A DNA stretch of 64,000 bases from Thiocapsa marina 5811 (lineage in GTDB: Bacteria > Pseudomonadota > Gammaproteobacteria > Chromatiales > Chromatiaceae). A program made the translations under genes and the position numbers. Positions 35,332 to 45,263 of the stretch are shown piece after piece; position 1 is the stretch's first letter; each line of letters opens with the position of its first letter. Where the stretch lies: assembly GCF_000223985.1 (NCBI RefSeq), contig NZ_AFWV01000002.1, forward strand, positions 403,740 to 467,739. The letters are read 5' to 3'. The notes below the pieces were generated by a model. It worked only from the letters and a program-made list of their open reading frames with translations, was not told the origin of the DNA and made no database searches.

Positions 35332-36201
35332 TCAGTCCGATCCGGTCGCCACCGATCGCTCGGGGGACCGGATCCATTCGCTCCATGAGCCTGCATAGAG
35401 TCGTGATCCATGCAGCCCTGCGAGCTCCATCGCCAAGAGGTTGTGGCAGGCATTCACGCCGGAGCCGCAGCTGTGGACGATGGATGACGGCGGAGCCTGG
35501 CCGATCGATCGCGTGAAGCGTTCGCGAAGACGGTCCGCGGAGAGGAACCGGCCGTCCGCGTCCAGGTTCTCCGTCAGCGGCAGATTGATCGCGCCGGGGA
35601 TGTGGCCCGCCACCGGATCGATGGGCTCTTGTTCACCGCGGAAACGCTCGGGTGCACGGGCGTCGATCAGGGTCAGCCGGCCCCCGGTCGGATCGGCGGC
35701 CAGCTCGGCGGCGAGCGCCTCGGTGGTGATCCATCGGGTGTCCTCGGGCCTTGCGATCAGCTCCGCCGGCTCGTGACGATGGACCGCACGCGTCAGTGTG
35801 CCGCCCGCGGCGATCCAAGCTTGAAGCCCGCCGTCGAGCAGGGCGACCCGATCGTGCCCGATCCACCGCAGTAGCCACCACAGCCTGACGGCGAATCCGC
35901 CCCCTGCATCGTCGTAGACGACCACGCGCGTGGTCGCCGAGACGCCGCACTTGCCCAGCCAGTCGGCAAGGCTCGCCGGATCGGGCAGGGGATGGCGCCC
36001 GGTGTTCGCACCGATCGGGGAGGACAGATGCGCGTCCAGATCGGCGTAAGCGGCCCCCGGTAGATGGCCCTCCGCATAGGCTCGACGTCCCGCATCGGGA
36101 TCGGCCAAGGAGAAGCGACAATCGAAGAGTCGCAGATCCGGATCGACGATCCCGGCGAGCAAGGTCGAGGCGTCGACGAGGTTCTCTCGGGCGCGGTTCA
36201 A
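35332..36201 (-). CDS. Thiosulfate/3-mercaptopyruvate sulfurtransferase (two rhodanese domains)
   Basis: Tandem-rhodanese protein of 289 residues. The N-terminal inactive-type domain starts near VDASTLLAG and contains [26 protein letters not shown] and [19 protein letters not shown]. The C-terminal catalytic domain has [24 protein letters not shown] and the active-site loop [12 protein letters not shown]. The CGSGV loop is typical of SseA-like sulfurtransferases. The best start is a TTG at 36201 overlapping the TGA of the upstream methyltransferase gene (TTGA), giving [12 protein letters not shown]. The enzyme moves sulfane sulfur to cyanide or thiols. Co-translation with a homocysteine methyltransferase links it to sulfur-amino-acid metabolism. 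Confidence 0.88.
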   Translation of the reverse strand: MNRARENLVDASTLLAGIVDPDLRLFDCRFSLADPDAGRRAYAEGHLPGAAYADLDAHLSSPIGANTGRHPLPDPASLADWLGKCGVSATTRVVVYDDAGGGFAVRLWWLLRWIGHDRVALLDGGLQAWIAAGGTLTRAVHRHEPAELIARPEDTRWITTEALAAELAADPTGGRLTLIDARAPERFRGEQEPIDPVAGHIPGAINLPLTENLDADGRFLSADRLRERFTRSIGQAPPSSIVHSCGSGVNACHNLLAMELAGLHGSRLYAGSWSEWIRSPERSVATGSD

Positions 36202-37250
36202 GCGTTGAATGCCTCGAGTCCGGACAGGCGCATCCGGTGATCTTCCTTCACCGGGCTGCGCGGTCTTTTCCCGTCCACGGCATGCGCGATGGCGCGGATA
36301 TGATCGGGCGTGCTCCCGCAGCAGCCGCCGATGATGTTGAGGAACCCCGACTGTGCCCACTCCTCGATCTGCTCGGCCATCTGATCCGGCGTCATGTCGT
36401 AACCGCCCATCTCGTTGGGCAATCCGGCGTTCGGATGAAAGGTGGTATAGGACTCGGCCACGCGCGCCATATCCTCGACATGCGGTCTGAGCAGATCCGG
36501 GCCCAAGGCGCAGTTGAGTCCGATGGCGAAGGGTTTGACGTGGCGCAGGCTGTTGTAGAAGGCCTCGACGGTCTGGCCGGAGAGGGTGCGCCCCGAGGCG
36601 TCCGTGATGGTGCCCGAGATCATGACGGGCAGGATGACGCCGTCTTCCTCGAAGACCTGTTCCACCGCGAACGCGGCGGCCTTGGCGTTGAGCGTGTCGA
36701 AGATGGTCTCGATCAGGATGATGTCGACATCCGCTGCAATGAGCGCCCGGGTCGCCTCGGCATAGACCGCGACGAGCTCGTCGAAGTTGGTGTTGCGTGC
36801 GCCCGGGTCGTTGACGTCCGGCGAGATGCTCGCGGTCTTGCTGGTCGGGCCTAGGACACCGGCGACGAAGCGCGGCTTGTCGGGGGTCTTGGCGGTCCAG
36901 GCGTCGGCCACCTCGCGCGCGAGTCGTGCCGCGGCGGTGACGATCTCTGCGGTATAGTCCTGCAGACCGTAGTCGGCCTGGGACAGACGATTGCCGTTGA
37001 AGGTGTTGGTCTCCAGGATGTCGGCGCCGGCCTCCAGATACTGGTCGTGGATCGCGCGAATCACCTCGGGCTTGGTCAGCGAGAGCAGATCGTTGTTGCC
37101 CTTCAGATCCGAGGGCCAATCCTTGAAGCGCTCGCCGCGATAATCGGCCTCGTCGAGCTGGTGACGTTGGATCATGGTCCCCATGGCGCCGTCGAGGATG
37201 AGGATGCGTCGGTCTGCAAGTTCGGTGAGTCGGGTGCGTGAGTCTGGCAT
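36198..37250 (-). CDS. Homocysteine S-methyltransferase module of MetH (stand-alone)
   Basis: Protein of 350 residues equal to the first domain of cobalamin-dependent methionine synthase. It starts [18 protein letters not shown] and shows [34 protein letters not shown], the zinc Cys in [10 protein letters not shown] and the second pair in [14 protein letters not shown]. It ends [12 protein letters not shown] at exactly the linker where full-length MetH (~1,230 residues) continues into the pterin domain. The gene ends cleanly and overlaps a sulfurtransferase start, so this looks like a split MetH rather than recent damage. The remaining folate, B12 and activation modules must be elsewhere if the enzyme works. 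Confidence 0.88.
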   Translation of the reverse strand: MPDSRTRLTELADRRILILDGAMGTMIQRHQLDEADYRGERFKDWPSDLKGNNDLLSLTKPEVIRAIHDQYLEAGADILETNTFNGNRLSQADYGLQDYTAEIVTAAARLAREVADAWTAKTPDKPRFVAGVLGPTSKTASISPDVNDPGARNTNFDELVAVYAEATRALIAADVDIILIETIFDTLNAKAAAFAVEQVFEEDGVILPVMISGTITDASGRTLSGQTVEAFYNSLRHVKPFAIGLNCALGPDLLRPHVEDMARVAESYTTFHPNAGLPNEMGGYDMTPDQMAEQIEEWAQSGFLNIIGGCCGSTPDHIRAIAHAVDGKRPRSPVKEDHRMRLSGLEAFNA

Positions 37251-37322
37251 GATGGCGATCGTTCGAGAATCGATGAAGATGGCGTTCGAGTATAACGGCT
37301 CGTTCCGAGCGGTCGCGAGCCG

Positions 37323-37796
37323 ATGCGCATTCGTCTGATCGCTGTCGGGCGGCGAATGCCCGTTTGGGTGGAGTCCGGTTACGCGGAGTATGCCAAGCGT
37401 CTCCCCTCCGAGTGTGCGTTGTCGTTGGCCGAGATCGAGCCGGGCCAGCGCGGCAAGGGCAGCGGGGCGGAGCGTGCACGCGCCGACGAAGGCGCCCGCA
37501 TCCTGAAGGCGATCCCGAAAGGCGCGCGGGTCGTGGCGCTCGACGGTGCAGGCGAGCCTTGGAGCACCGAGGCACTGTCCGAGCAGTTGCGAAACTGGCT
37601 GGCGGGCGGGCGCGATCTGGCCTTGCTGGTCGGCGGTCCGGACGGTTTGGCCACGCCCTGCCTGGCTCGGGCCGATCAGCGTTGGTCCCTGTCCCGGCTG
37701 ACCTTCCCGCACCCGCTGGTGCGTGTCATCGTCGCCGAGCAGCTCTACCGCGCCTGGACGCTGGTGCAGGGGCATCCGTACCATCGCGGAGATTGA
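37323..37796 (+). CDS. rlmH: 23S rRNA (pseudouridine1915-N3)-methyltransferase RlmH
   Basis: SPOUT-fold rRNA methyltransferase of 157 residues, the usual length, which methylates pseudouridine 1915 in helix 69 of the large subunit using SAM. It starts [16 protein letters not shown] and has the knot region [10 protein letters not shown] with [20 protein letters not shown] and the conserved end GHPYHRGD. It is divergent from the homocysteine-methyltransferase gene (72-bp gap) and first in the rlmH-maf-rng-yhdP series. Confidence 0.95.
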   Translation: MRIRLIAVGRRMPVWVESGYAEYAKRLPSECALSLAEIEPGQRGKGSGAERARADEGARILKAIPKGARVVALDGAGEPWSTEALSEQLRNWLAGGRDLALLVGGPDGLATPCLARADQRWSLSRLTFPHPLVRVIVAEQLYRAWTLVQGHPYHRGD

Positions 37797-37798
37797 AG

Positions 37799-37864
37799 CC
37801 GCCAGCCGCCAGCCGCCAGCTTTACATTGGCTGAGAACACGAGGCGGGAGGCAGGACGCAGGAC
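37799..37864 (+). repeat. Heptanucleotide tandem repeats
   Basis: Three perfect CCGCCAG units (37799-37819) begin at the rlmH stop, and two GCAGGAC units (37851-37864) follow inside GGCGGGAGGCAGGACGCAGG. Simple heptamer arrays of this kind are slippage-prone. No coding role. Confidence 0.75.
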
Positions 37865-37893
37865 GCCAACCGCAACCCTTGAACGGAACCACC

Positions 37894-38547
37894 ATGCCCC
37901 AAACCCGAGCCGACGTCGGAGCCGATCACCACCTCTATCTCGCCTCGCGCTCGCCGCGGCGGCTTGCGCTCTTGGGGCAGATCGGCGTGCGGGTGGCCCT
38001 CGTGGAGGCCGAGACGGACGAGACGCGGCGGCCGGGCGAGTCGCCCGAGACCTATGTTCGGCGTGTCGCCTTGGAGAAGGCGCGCGCCGGTCGCGCCGCG
38101 GTTCCCGAGGATCGACGGCGGCCGGTGTTGGCGGCGGACACCGCGGTCGTCCTCGGAGACGTGACACTCGGGAAGCCCACGGACCGGGCGTCCGCGGCGC
38201 GTATGCTGGGCAGCTTGTCCGGTCGCTCGCATCGGGTCCTGACGGCGGTGGCGCTGATCACCGGCGAGCGCGAGCTCACCGAGCTGAGCGAGAGCCTGGT
38301 GACCTTTCGCGTCTTGGAGCAGTCCGAGATCCTGAGCTACTGGGAAACCGGCGAGCCATGCGACAAGGCCGGCGCCTACGGCATTCAGGGCATCGGAGCG
38401 CTCTTTGTCTCGAACCTGCAGGGCAGCTACTCGGGTGTGATGGGGCTGCCGCTGTTCGAGACGGGTCGACTGCTCGACGCGGCCGGGATCCAGGTGATCG
38501 GGGCGGCGTCCGGCGTCGTCATGAGCGACGTCTCCCCGCGCGTCTGA
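37894..38547 (+). CDS. maf: Maf-like nucleoside triphosphate pyrophosphatase
   Basis: House-cleaning nucleotide pyrophosphatase of 217 residues that removes non-canonical or excess (d)NTPs. Family signs are the N-terminal [53 protein letters not shown] with the catalytic Asp, [10 protein letters not shown], and the C-terminal [31 protein letters not shown] stretch. The first ~12 residues are an extra tail; ATG 37894 is the only plausible start. It lies between rlmH and rng as in many gammaproteobacteria. Confidence 0.93.
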   Translation: MPQTRADVGADHHLYLASRSPRRLALLGQIGVRVALVEAETDETRRPGESPETYVRRVALEKARAGRAAVPEDRRRPVLAADTAVVLGDVTLGKPTDRASAARMLGSLSGRSHRVLTAVALITGERELTELSESLVTFRVLEQSEILSYWETGEPCDKAGAYGIQGIGALFVSNLQGSYSGVMGLPLFETGRLLDAAGIQVIGAASGVVMSDVSPRV

Positions 38548-38628
38548 AAAACCACCGCCGCCTGTCTTTCCGCGACGAACGCAGGTAGGCTCGATTCGAA
38601 TCAAGACAGGCCAACGAGCGATGTTCCC

Positions 38629-40083
38629 GTGAGCGAAGAGATCCTGATCAATGTCACGCCGCCGGAAACCCGGGTCGCCGTGGTCGAGAACGGCGTGGTG
38701 CAGGAGATCATCATCGAGCGCGCCGAGCGTTGCGGTCTGGTCGGCAACATCTACAAAGGCCGGGTCTGTCGAGTCCTGCCGGGGATGCAGGCGGCATTCG
38801 TGGACATCGGCCTTGATCGGGCCGCCTTCCTCCACGCCTCCGACATCATGGGACCGCACGGCGAGCCGCGCAGCGATCAGATCCACGAGCTGGTGCACGA
38901 GGGCGATCGGCTCGTGGTGCAGGTCGTGAAGGATCCCTTGGGCTCGAAGGGCGCACGGCTGACGACGAACATCTCGGTGGCCTCGCGCTACCTGGTCTGC
39001 ATGCCCGCTCTGGCGAGCACCGGGGTCTCGCAGAAGATCGAGGACGAGGACGAGCGGCGCCGTCTGCGCGACATCCTGCAACGTTATGTCGATGCGCACG
39101 AGGGCGAGGGCGGTTTCATCGCGCGCACCGCGGCGGACGGGGTGTCCGAGGAATCGCTGTTTCGGGATATGGCCTTCCTCGCCAAGCTCTGGCGCGGGAT
39201 CCGCGAGCGCTGTGCCGCGGCGAAGGAGATCGGACTGGTCCACGACGATCTGCCGCTGGCCATGCGTGCGCTGCGCGATCTCGTGACGCCGGAGGTGGAG
39301 CGCGTGCGGATCGACTCGCGTGCGATGGTCGACAAGGCCATGGCCTTCGCCACTAAATACATCCCCGAGATCAAGGAGCGCATCGACTACTACCAGGGCG
39401 AGCGCCCGCTGTTCGATCTCTACGGGGTGGAGGAGGAGATCCGCAAGGCGCTGCAGCGCAAGGTCCAGCTCAAGTCCGGTGGTCATCTGGTGATCGACCA
39501 GACCGAGGCCATGACCACCATCGACATCAATACCGGCGCCTTCGTCGGCCACCGCAATCTCGAAGAGACGATCTTCAAGACCAACCTGGAGGCGGCCCAG
39601 GCCATCTGTCGACAGCTGAGGCTGCGCAACCTCGGCGGCATCATCATCATCGATTTCATCGATATGTCCGAGGACGAGCACAAGCGCCAGGTGCTGCGTG
39701 CCTTGGAGAAGTGTCTCGCACGCGATCACGCCAAGACCCACATCACCGAGGTCTCCTCGCTGGGTCTGGTGGAGATGACCCGCAAGCGCACGCGCGAGTC
39801 GCTCGAGCATGTGCTCTCCGAGCCTTGCCCTTATTGCGGCGGCCGCGGCTCCGTCAAAACCGCTCAGACGACCTGCTACGAGATCTTCCGAGAGATCCTG
39901 CGCGAGTCGCGCCAATTCGATGTCGAAACCCTGCTGGTGCTGGCCTCGCAAGAGGTCATCGACCGTCTCCTCGACGAGGAATCGGCCCATCTCGCCGAGC
40001 TCGAGGCCTTCATCGGCCGTCCGATCCGCCTCCAGGCCGAGGCGCTCTACACTCAAGAGCAATACGACGTGGTTCTGATCTGA
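38629..40083 (+). CDS. rng: Ribonuclease G
   Basis: Endoribonuclease of 484 residues, the usual RNase G length, without the long C-terminal scaffold of RNase E. It acts in 16S rRNA 5'-end maturation and mRNA decay. It begins GTG (SEEILINVTPPETRVAVV), has an S1 domain (about 38-125: GLVGNIYKGRVCRVLPGMQA, FVDIGLDRAAFLH), the catalytic DNase I-like region with TTIDINTGAFVG and IIIIDFIDM, and the zinc-link CPYCGGRG. Same order as E. coli yhdE-rng-yhdP. Confidence 0.95.
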   Translation: MSEEILINVTPPETRVAVVENGVVQEIIIERAERCGLVGNIYKGRVCRVLPGMQAAFVDIGLDRAAFLHASDIMGPHGEPRSDQIHELVHEGDRLVVQVVKDPLGSKGARLTTNISVASRYLVCMPALASTGVSQKIEDEDERRRLRDILQRYVDAHEGEGGFIARTAADGVSEESLFRDMAFLAKLWRGIRERCAAAKEIGLVHDDLPLAMRALRDLVTPEVERVRIDSRAMVDKAMAFATKYIPEIKERIDYYQGERPLFDLYGVEEEIRKALQRKVQLKSGGHLVIDQTEAMTTIDINTGAFVGHRNLEETIFKTNLEAAQAICRQLRLRNLGGIIIIDFIDMSEDEHKRQVLRALEKCLARDHAKTHITEVSSLGLVEMTRKRTRESLEHVLSEPCPYCGGRGSVKTAQTTCYEIFREILRESRQFDVETLLVLASQEVIDRLLDEESAHLAELEAFIGRPIRLQAEALYTQEQYDVVLI

Positions 40084-40105
40084 GGTCCGTCATCGACCGT
40101 TCGGC

Positions 40106-43100
40106 ATGTCTGTCTTGAAATCCCGCACAATCCGTCTAGTTCGACGTCTCGTCTGGGTTGCCGTCTTGCTTGCAACGGCGGGGTTGGTGCTGTCCGCACT
40201 TGCTGTCACGGCCGCGCGCTATGCCCTTCCTCTGACCGAGGCTGACAACCGCTGGGTCGCCGCGATGCTGGGGGAGCGGCTTGGCTATCGGGTGGAGTTG
40301 GGTTCGGCATCCCTGCGTCTCTCGGGGCTCGGTCCGCGCCTGAGCGTGCGCGACATCCGCCTCTCGGATCCCCGCAGCGACAAGGATGTCCTGGTCCTCG
40401 ATGGCCTGGAGATCGGGATCGATCCTCTCGCATCCCTGCGTACGGGCGTGCCGCAGATCACCACCCTGACCCTGGTCGGCTCGCGCCTTGCCGCGCGTTT
40501 GGATCCGGATGGTCGTCTGCAGCTCGATGGTCTGGAGCTGCTGAGCGGCGGCGACCCGCGGGCGCTGGAGTTTCTGCTCACGCAAGCGCAGGTCGAGCTG
40601 GTCCTGGGCGAGATCCCGATGCGCGACGATCGACCCGAGACGATGCTCGAGGGCGTGCGTCTGACGAACGCCAGGCTGCGTCTCGTCAACGACGGCGATC
40701 GCCACACCTTGAGTGCAAGCGCACGAATCCACGCGCTCGGTTCCGCCGTGGACCCGAAGCACGCAGATCCAGGCCGGAACCGTCTGAGCCTGATCGCGGA
40801 GCTGTCCGGTCCCGCGGCCGATCCGCTCTCCTGGAGCGGACGCCTCTATGCCGACCTCGATGCCGGTGACCTGGGCGGAATCCTGCGCGGCAACGGTTTC
40901 TCGGCGGTCGATGTGCGCAGTGACCGTGTCGCGCTCGAGGGCTGGTCGCAGATCGGCTTCGGGCGTTTGGAGCAGGCCGTGATTCGGGCTCATCTGGCCG
41001 GCGTGCGTCTCGGGCCGCCGGGGCGGATCGACGCGCCTGCGCTGCACATCGAGCATCTGGAGGCGATGGTTCGCGTTCAGCCGAGCGGCGATGGCTGGTT
41101 CCTGCAACTCGGCGGCCTGCGCGGGCGTACGGCGGACGGCGATCTGCCGCGGCTCGATCTGGACCTTATCTTGGACGCGGACCTACGGCCCGAGCGATTG
41201 GCCCTCGCGAGCGCGCCGCTGGACCTGGCCGCCCTGGCGTCCATGCTCGCGGTGTCGCCTTGGACGCTGCCCAAGCCATTGTCCGACCTGCTGGTCCTTG
41301 AGCCGCGGGGGCGTGTCGAGGATCCGATGCTGCGGGTCGACCGGGCTCCCGGGTTACCGCCGCGCTGGCAGGCAAGCGCGGCGGTAACCGAGCTCGGCTG
41401 GGATCGCTCCGGGTCACTTCCGGGGGTCGACGGGCTTGCCCTGCGCGTGCGCGCCGATCGCGAGGGGGGGGAGGCCCTTGTGGGCTCGGCCGGGCTCACG
41501 CTGGATCTGCGTCCGCTCTTCAGCGAGCCGCTCGGGCTCGACCGGCTGTCCACTCGTCTCGACTGGCGGATCGACGCGACGGGTGCGGCTCGGATCTCGG
41601 CGCGAAATTTAACCTTCGAGAATGCGGATCTGGCCGGCCGGGCGAGGCTCGCGTTGGACCTCCCGGCGGACCGATCCGGTCCGAAGATGGATCTTCGCGC
41701 AAGTTTTTACGACGGCGATGGCTCGCGCGTGCGCCCTTATCTGCCGGTCGGCATCATGCACCCGGATCTGGTGAGCTGGCTGGAGCGCGCCGTGGTTTCG
41801 GGGCGTGTGCCGCAGGCCGATCTGATCTTTCGTGGTCCGCTCGCGGCCTATCCGTTCAGAGGGCATGACGGGCGCTTCGAGCTGCTGATCGAGATCGAGG
41901 ATGCGGTCCTCGACTATCTGCCCGACTGGCCGGAGATCCGAGAGGCGGCGGGGCGGCTTCGGTTTGTCGACCAATCGCTCGCCATCGAGCTCGACCACGG
42001 TCGCATCCTCGACAGTCGACTCGTCCGTGCGCGTGCCGAGATTCCGGAGCTCTGGGGCGTGCAGGGCATGGCGATCGTCGGCGAGACCGAGGGCCCCTTC
42101 TCCGACGGTCTACGCACCTTGACCGAGACCCCCTTGGCGAAGGATCTGGGTCAGCTCGCCGGGAGTCTCCAGGTGAGCGGCAACTCACGGCTGCGGCTCG
42201 CGATCGATCTGCCCTTCATCAAGGGCAGAGAAGTCGGGGTCGAGGGTCTTCTGTCTTGGCCGAAGCCGGCGACCCTGGCGATTCGAGGCACCCCGGTCGA
42301 GCTTTCACGCCTCGGCGGCGAGGTGACCTTCACCGAGAAGAGCCTTGCCTCGGAGGGGCTCGAAGCAGTGCTCTGGGAGCGGCCTCTGAGCCTCTCGATT
42401 ACGACCCTGGAGCCGGGCGTTGCGGACGCCTCGGCCACATTGATCAAGGCGCGGGCTCGGACCGGTGCGACGCAGCTCGAGCGGCTCTTTCCGAGCCCGT
42501 CTTGGAGGCTCGCGAGCGGCGAGATCGACTGGACTCTCGACGTGACCATCCGTAACCGCGATGTCCGCTCCGCGGCAATGCCGCTCGAGTATCGTCTGGC
42601 CTCGCGTCTGAAGGGGTTTGCGATCGACCTGCCGTCGCCTTTGGGCAAGCCTGCCGCGGCGAGCCGCGATCTCGACCTCTCCGGTACGCTGGTGCCGGGG
42701 CGCGACCTGCGCGTCGCCGGTCACTTGGGCGCGGTGGCCGGCGATCTGGCGCTCGATCTCGGCGTGGCGCCGGTGTCCGCGATGAGGGCCCATGTGCGTC
42801 TCGGCAGCGAGGCCGCGCCGGCACCCGAGGGTGACGGTCTCTTCTTGGACGGGCGGGTGGCCGATCTCGATCTCGCCGCCTGGTCGGAGCGACTGGATGC
42901 GCTCTCGATCGCGACTCGGGACGCCGAGTCGCCTCGGGCGAGGGGGCCGGCGGCCTGGTTTCGCGGCGCGGATCTGCGGGTCGATCGCATCGCGCTGGGC
43001 GGCCCCGAGCTGACCGGCGTCGATTTGCGTGTGACGCCGCTCGAGGGCGGGCCGTCGCGCAAGGGCTGGGAGGTTGCCGTGCGAGCCAATGAGCTCTCGG

Positions 43101-44122
43101 GCGAGATCGAGATCCCGGCGGCGGACGAGGCGGCCGTGCATATCGACCTGGAGCTGCTCGATCTGCGCGCCCTTCAGGAGGTCCCCGAGCGAGGTGAATC
43201 CGAGCCCTCGGCCCAGACTGTCGACCAGCCGTTCCGCGGATTTCCGCCTATCGACGTTCGCATCGCACGCCTGGCTTGGGGCGACGCCTTGCTGGGAACG
43301 CTGGAGCTCGAGCTGCGCTCGGATCTGCTGGGCCTCCGGCTTCCGAGTATCCGGCTGCTCGGCGACGGGCTGGTCTCGGCCGAGGGCACGGGTGCTTGGA
43401 GGGAGTCCGGCGGTGGTCGCAGCGAGCTCTCGATGCGCGTGAAGTCCATCGACACGGGTGCCTTGCTCCAGGCGTTGGATTCCCAGAACCGGCTCGAGGG
43501 TGCACCGATGCAGACGCAGCTGGTGCTCGAGTGGCCGGGTGGATTCGGTGACTTCGAGCTGGCGCAGGCACTGGGTGTCGTGGATGTCGAGGTGGGCCCG
43601 GGCCGACTGCTGGAGGTCGAGCCCGGCGTCGGTCGAGTGCTGGGGTTTCTCAACCTCAGCGCCTTGAAACGTCGCCTGTCGATGGATTTTACCGATCTCT
43701 ACGGCGAAGGCTTCGCCTTCGAGGAGATGCGGGGCCGGATCGAGATCGCCGAGGGCGAGGCGAGGATCGACGCCTTCACCATCGACGGTCCGGCGAGCAC
43801 CTTGATCCTCGGAGGTTCGAGCGATCTGGTCAATCGGCGTTTCGATCAACATGTCGTCGTGGAGCCGAAGATCGGCTCGAGTGTTGCCTTGGCCAGCGCG
43901 GTCGCGGGCGGACCGATCGTCGGCGCTGCCGTCTATCTGGTGGATCGAATTGCGGGCAATGCCATCGACCGTCTCGGGCGTTACCGCTACCGGGTGACCG
44001 GGGCTTGGAGCAATCCCGATGTCGACCGCGTCGGGTGGGATCCGTCGGTCAGTACGGACACCTTCCCGGTGCCGATGCCCGACGAGGCGCCCGAGCCGCC
44101 ACCGAATCATTTCCTGGATTGA
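40106..44122 (+). CDS. yhdP: YhdP-family AsmA-like lipid transport protein
   Basis: Giant envelope protein of 1,338 residues. YhdP, with TamB and YdbH, is thought to carry phospholipid to the outer membrane. One N-terminal membrane helix (VWVAVLLATAGLVLSALAVT) is followed by a long repeat of amphipathic beta strands typical of a bridge-like groove (RVELGSASLRLSGLGPRLSV, DGLEIGIDPLAS). The C-terminal end carries the conserved LLEVEPGVGRVLGFLNLSAL, FEEMRGRIEIAEGEA and DQHVVVEPKIGSSVALASAV. Length fits the ~1,270-residue E. coli protein. It is 22 bp after rng and probably co-transcribed. Confidence 0.92.
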   Translation: MSVLKSRTIRLVRRLVWVAVLLATAGLVLSALAVTAARYALPLTEADNRWVAAMLGERLGYRVELGSASLRLSGLGPRLSVRDIRLSDPRSDKDVLVLDGLEIGIDPLASLRTGVPQITTLTLVGSRLAARLDPDGRLQLDGLELLSGGDPRALEFLLTQAQVELVLGEIPMRDDRPETMLEGVRLTNARLRLVNDGDRHTLSASARIHALGSAVDPKHADPGRNRLSLIAELSGPAADPLSWSGRLYADLDAGDLGGILRGNGFSAVDVRSDRVALEGWSQIGFGRLEQAVIRAHLAGVRLGPPGRIDAPALHIEHLEAMVRVQPSGDGWFLQLGGLRGRTADGDLPRLDLDLILDADLRPERLALASAPLDLAALASMLAVSPWTLPKPLSDLLVLEPRGRVEDPMLRVDRAPGLPPRWQASAAVTELGWDRSGSLPGVDGLALRVRADREGGEALVGSAGLTLDLRPLFSEPLGLDRLSTRLDWRIDATGAARISARNLTFENADLAGRARLALDLPADRSGPKMDLRASFYDGDGSRVRPYLPVGIMHPDLVSWLERAVVSGRVPQADLIFRGPLAAYPFRGHDGRFELLIEIEDAVLDYLPDWPEIREAAGRLRFVDQSLAIELDHGRILDSRLVRARAEIPELWGVQGMAIVGETEGPFSDGLRTLTETPLAKDLGQLAGSLQVSGNSRLRLAIDLPFIKGREVGVEGLLSWPKPATLAIRGTPVELSRLGGEVTFTEKSLASEGLEAVLWERPLSLSITTLEPGVADASATLIKARARTGATQLERLFPSPSWRLASGEIDWTLDVTIRNRDVRSAAMPLEYRLASRLKGFAIDLPSPLGKPAAASRDLDLSGTLVPGRDLRVAGHLGAVAGDLALDLGVAPVSAMRAHVRLGSEAAPAPEGDGLFLDGRVADLDLAAWSERLDALSIATRDAESPRARGPAAWFRGADLRVDRIALGGPELTGVDLRVTPLEGGPSRKGWEVAVRANELSGEIEIPAADEAAVHIDLELLDLRALQEVPERGESEPSAQTVDQPFRGFPPIDVRIARLAWGDALLGTLELELRSDLLGLRLPSIRLLGDGLVSAEGTGAWRESGGGRSELSMRVKSIDTGALLQALDSQNRLEGAPMQTQLVLEWPGGFGDFELAQALGVVDVEVGPGRLLEVEPGVGRVLGFLNLSALKRRLSMDFTDLYGEGFAFEEMRGRIEIAEGEARIDAFTIDGPASTLILGGSSDLVNRRFDQHVVVEPKIGSSVALASAVAGGPIVGAAVYLVDRIAGNAIDRLGRYRYRVTGAWSNPDVDRVGWDPSVSTDTFPVPMPDEAPEPPPNHFLD

Positions 44123-44347
44123 GCCTGATGGAGCGGGATTGTTTCGGACGACCGGCAGCGGTGGTATCGTTCCGGATCGATCCGGTGACGGCGTGGCGCC
44201 TCGGGCCGCTCGGGCATACGCGAGCGGATGTCTCGTCCACGACCGCTTCCCCCGTTTCTCCGAGGCGGCCTTCGGATCACATCGCAGGCCGAATCGGACT
44301 GGCCCGCCCCTCGCCCTGTCGGGGCAGCAGTGATTGCGGTAGAGACC

Positions 44348-45178
44348 ATGAAGACAAAACCGAAGGTCGGAGCGGTCCAGATGGCGACCGGTCCAAACGT
44401 GAACGCCAACCTCTTCGAGGCGGAGCGCCTGATCAAGGCGGCGAAGGAGCGGGGGGCGAGTCTCGTCGTGCTTCCCGAGAACTTTGCCTTCATGGGCAAG
44501 CGCGATCAGGATCAGCTGGCGCTGCGCGAAGAGGACGGTGACGGCCCCCTCCAAGCATTTTTGGCGCGGGTGGCCAAGCAGCAAGGCGTCTGGCTCGTCG
44601 GCGGAACCATCCCGCTGGCCGCCCATGATGCAAGCAAGATTCGAGCGGCCTGTCTGGTGTTCGACGATCGCGGCGAGCGGGTGGGACGCTACGACAAGGT
44701 GCATCTGTTCGACGTGTGTCTGCCCGAAGGCGGCGAGCGCTACCAGGAATCGGCGACGATCGAGCCGGGGGACGAGATCGTCGTCCTCGACACGCCGTTC
44801 GGTCGCATGGGTGTGGCGGTCTGCTACGACCTGCGCTTCCCGGAGATGTTTCGTCGTATGCTCGACAGCGGCATGGAGATCCTGGCGCTTCCCTCGGCGT
44901 TTACCGCCATCACCGGGAAGGCGCATTGGGAGACCCTGGTGCGCGCACGTGCGATCGAAAATCTCGCCTATGTGATTGCCGCGGCCCAAGGTGGGTTTCA
45001 TATCAACGGCCGCGAGACCCACGGCCACAGCATGATCGTCGATCCATGGGGCACGGTGCTCGCTCATGTGCCGAGAGGTTCGGGCTTCATCTGCTGCGCC
45101 CTGGACGACGATTATCAGGATTCGGTCAGACGCAACTTCCCGACGATCGAGCATCGCCGTTTGAAATGCCGTCCTTGA
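44348..45178 (+). CDS. Carbon-nitrogen hydrolase, deaminated-glutathione amidase-like
   Basis: Nitrilase-superfamily amidase of 276 residues with the full Glu-Lys-Cys triad: [12 protein letters not shown] (Glu), [16 protein letters not shown] (Lys) and [14 protein letters not shown] (Cys). The pattern matches Nit1/NitA-type enzymes that repair deaminated glutathione. ATG 44348 is used; an in-frame GTG 18 bases upstream is possible. It lies between yhdP and tldD, an arrangement common in gammaproteobacteria, and probably acts in the cytosol. Confidence 0.9.
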   Translation: MKTKPKVGAVQMATGPNVNANLFEAERLIKAAKERGASLVVLPENFAFMGKRDQDQLALREEDGDGPLQAFLARVAKQQGVWLVGGTIPLAAHDASKIRAACLVFDDRGERVGRYDKVHLFDVCLPEGGERYQESATIEPGDEIVVLDTPFGRMGVAVCYDLRFPEMFRRMLDSGMEILALPSAFTAITGKAHWETLVRARAIENLAYVIAAAQGGFHINGRETHGHSMIVDPWGTVLAHVPRGSGFICCALDDDYQDSVRRNFPTIEHRRLKCRP

Positions 45179-45263
45179 GACCGCAGCTTTTGCGCATCCC
45201 GACAGCTCCGCGCCCGCCTACGCGCTTGGTTCTGTCTCCCCCGACGGAGTCCGACAACACCCG

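Noticed and set aside
37799..37864. Heptamer repeats as a possible CRISPR or regulatory array
   Set aside because: Units are perfect adjacent 7-mers without spacers; simple slippage repeats explain them.
42305..45154. A 949-codon minus-strand frame opposite yhdP
   Set aside because: It is the antisense shadow of a GC-rich gene: Arg/His/Gln-rich, no start site and no family resemblance, while the plus strand encodes clear YhdP motifs.
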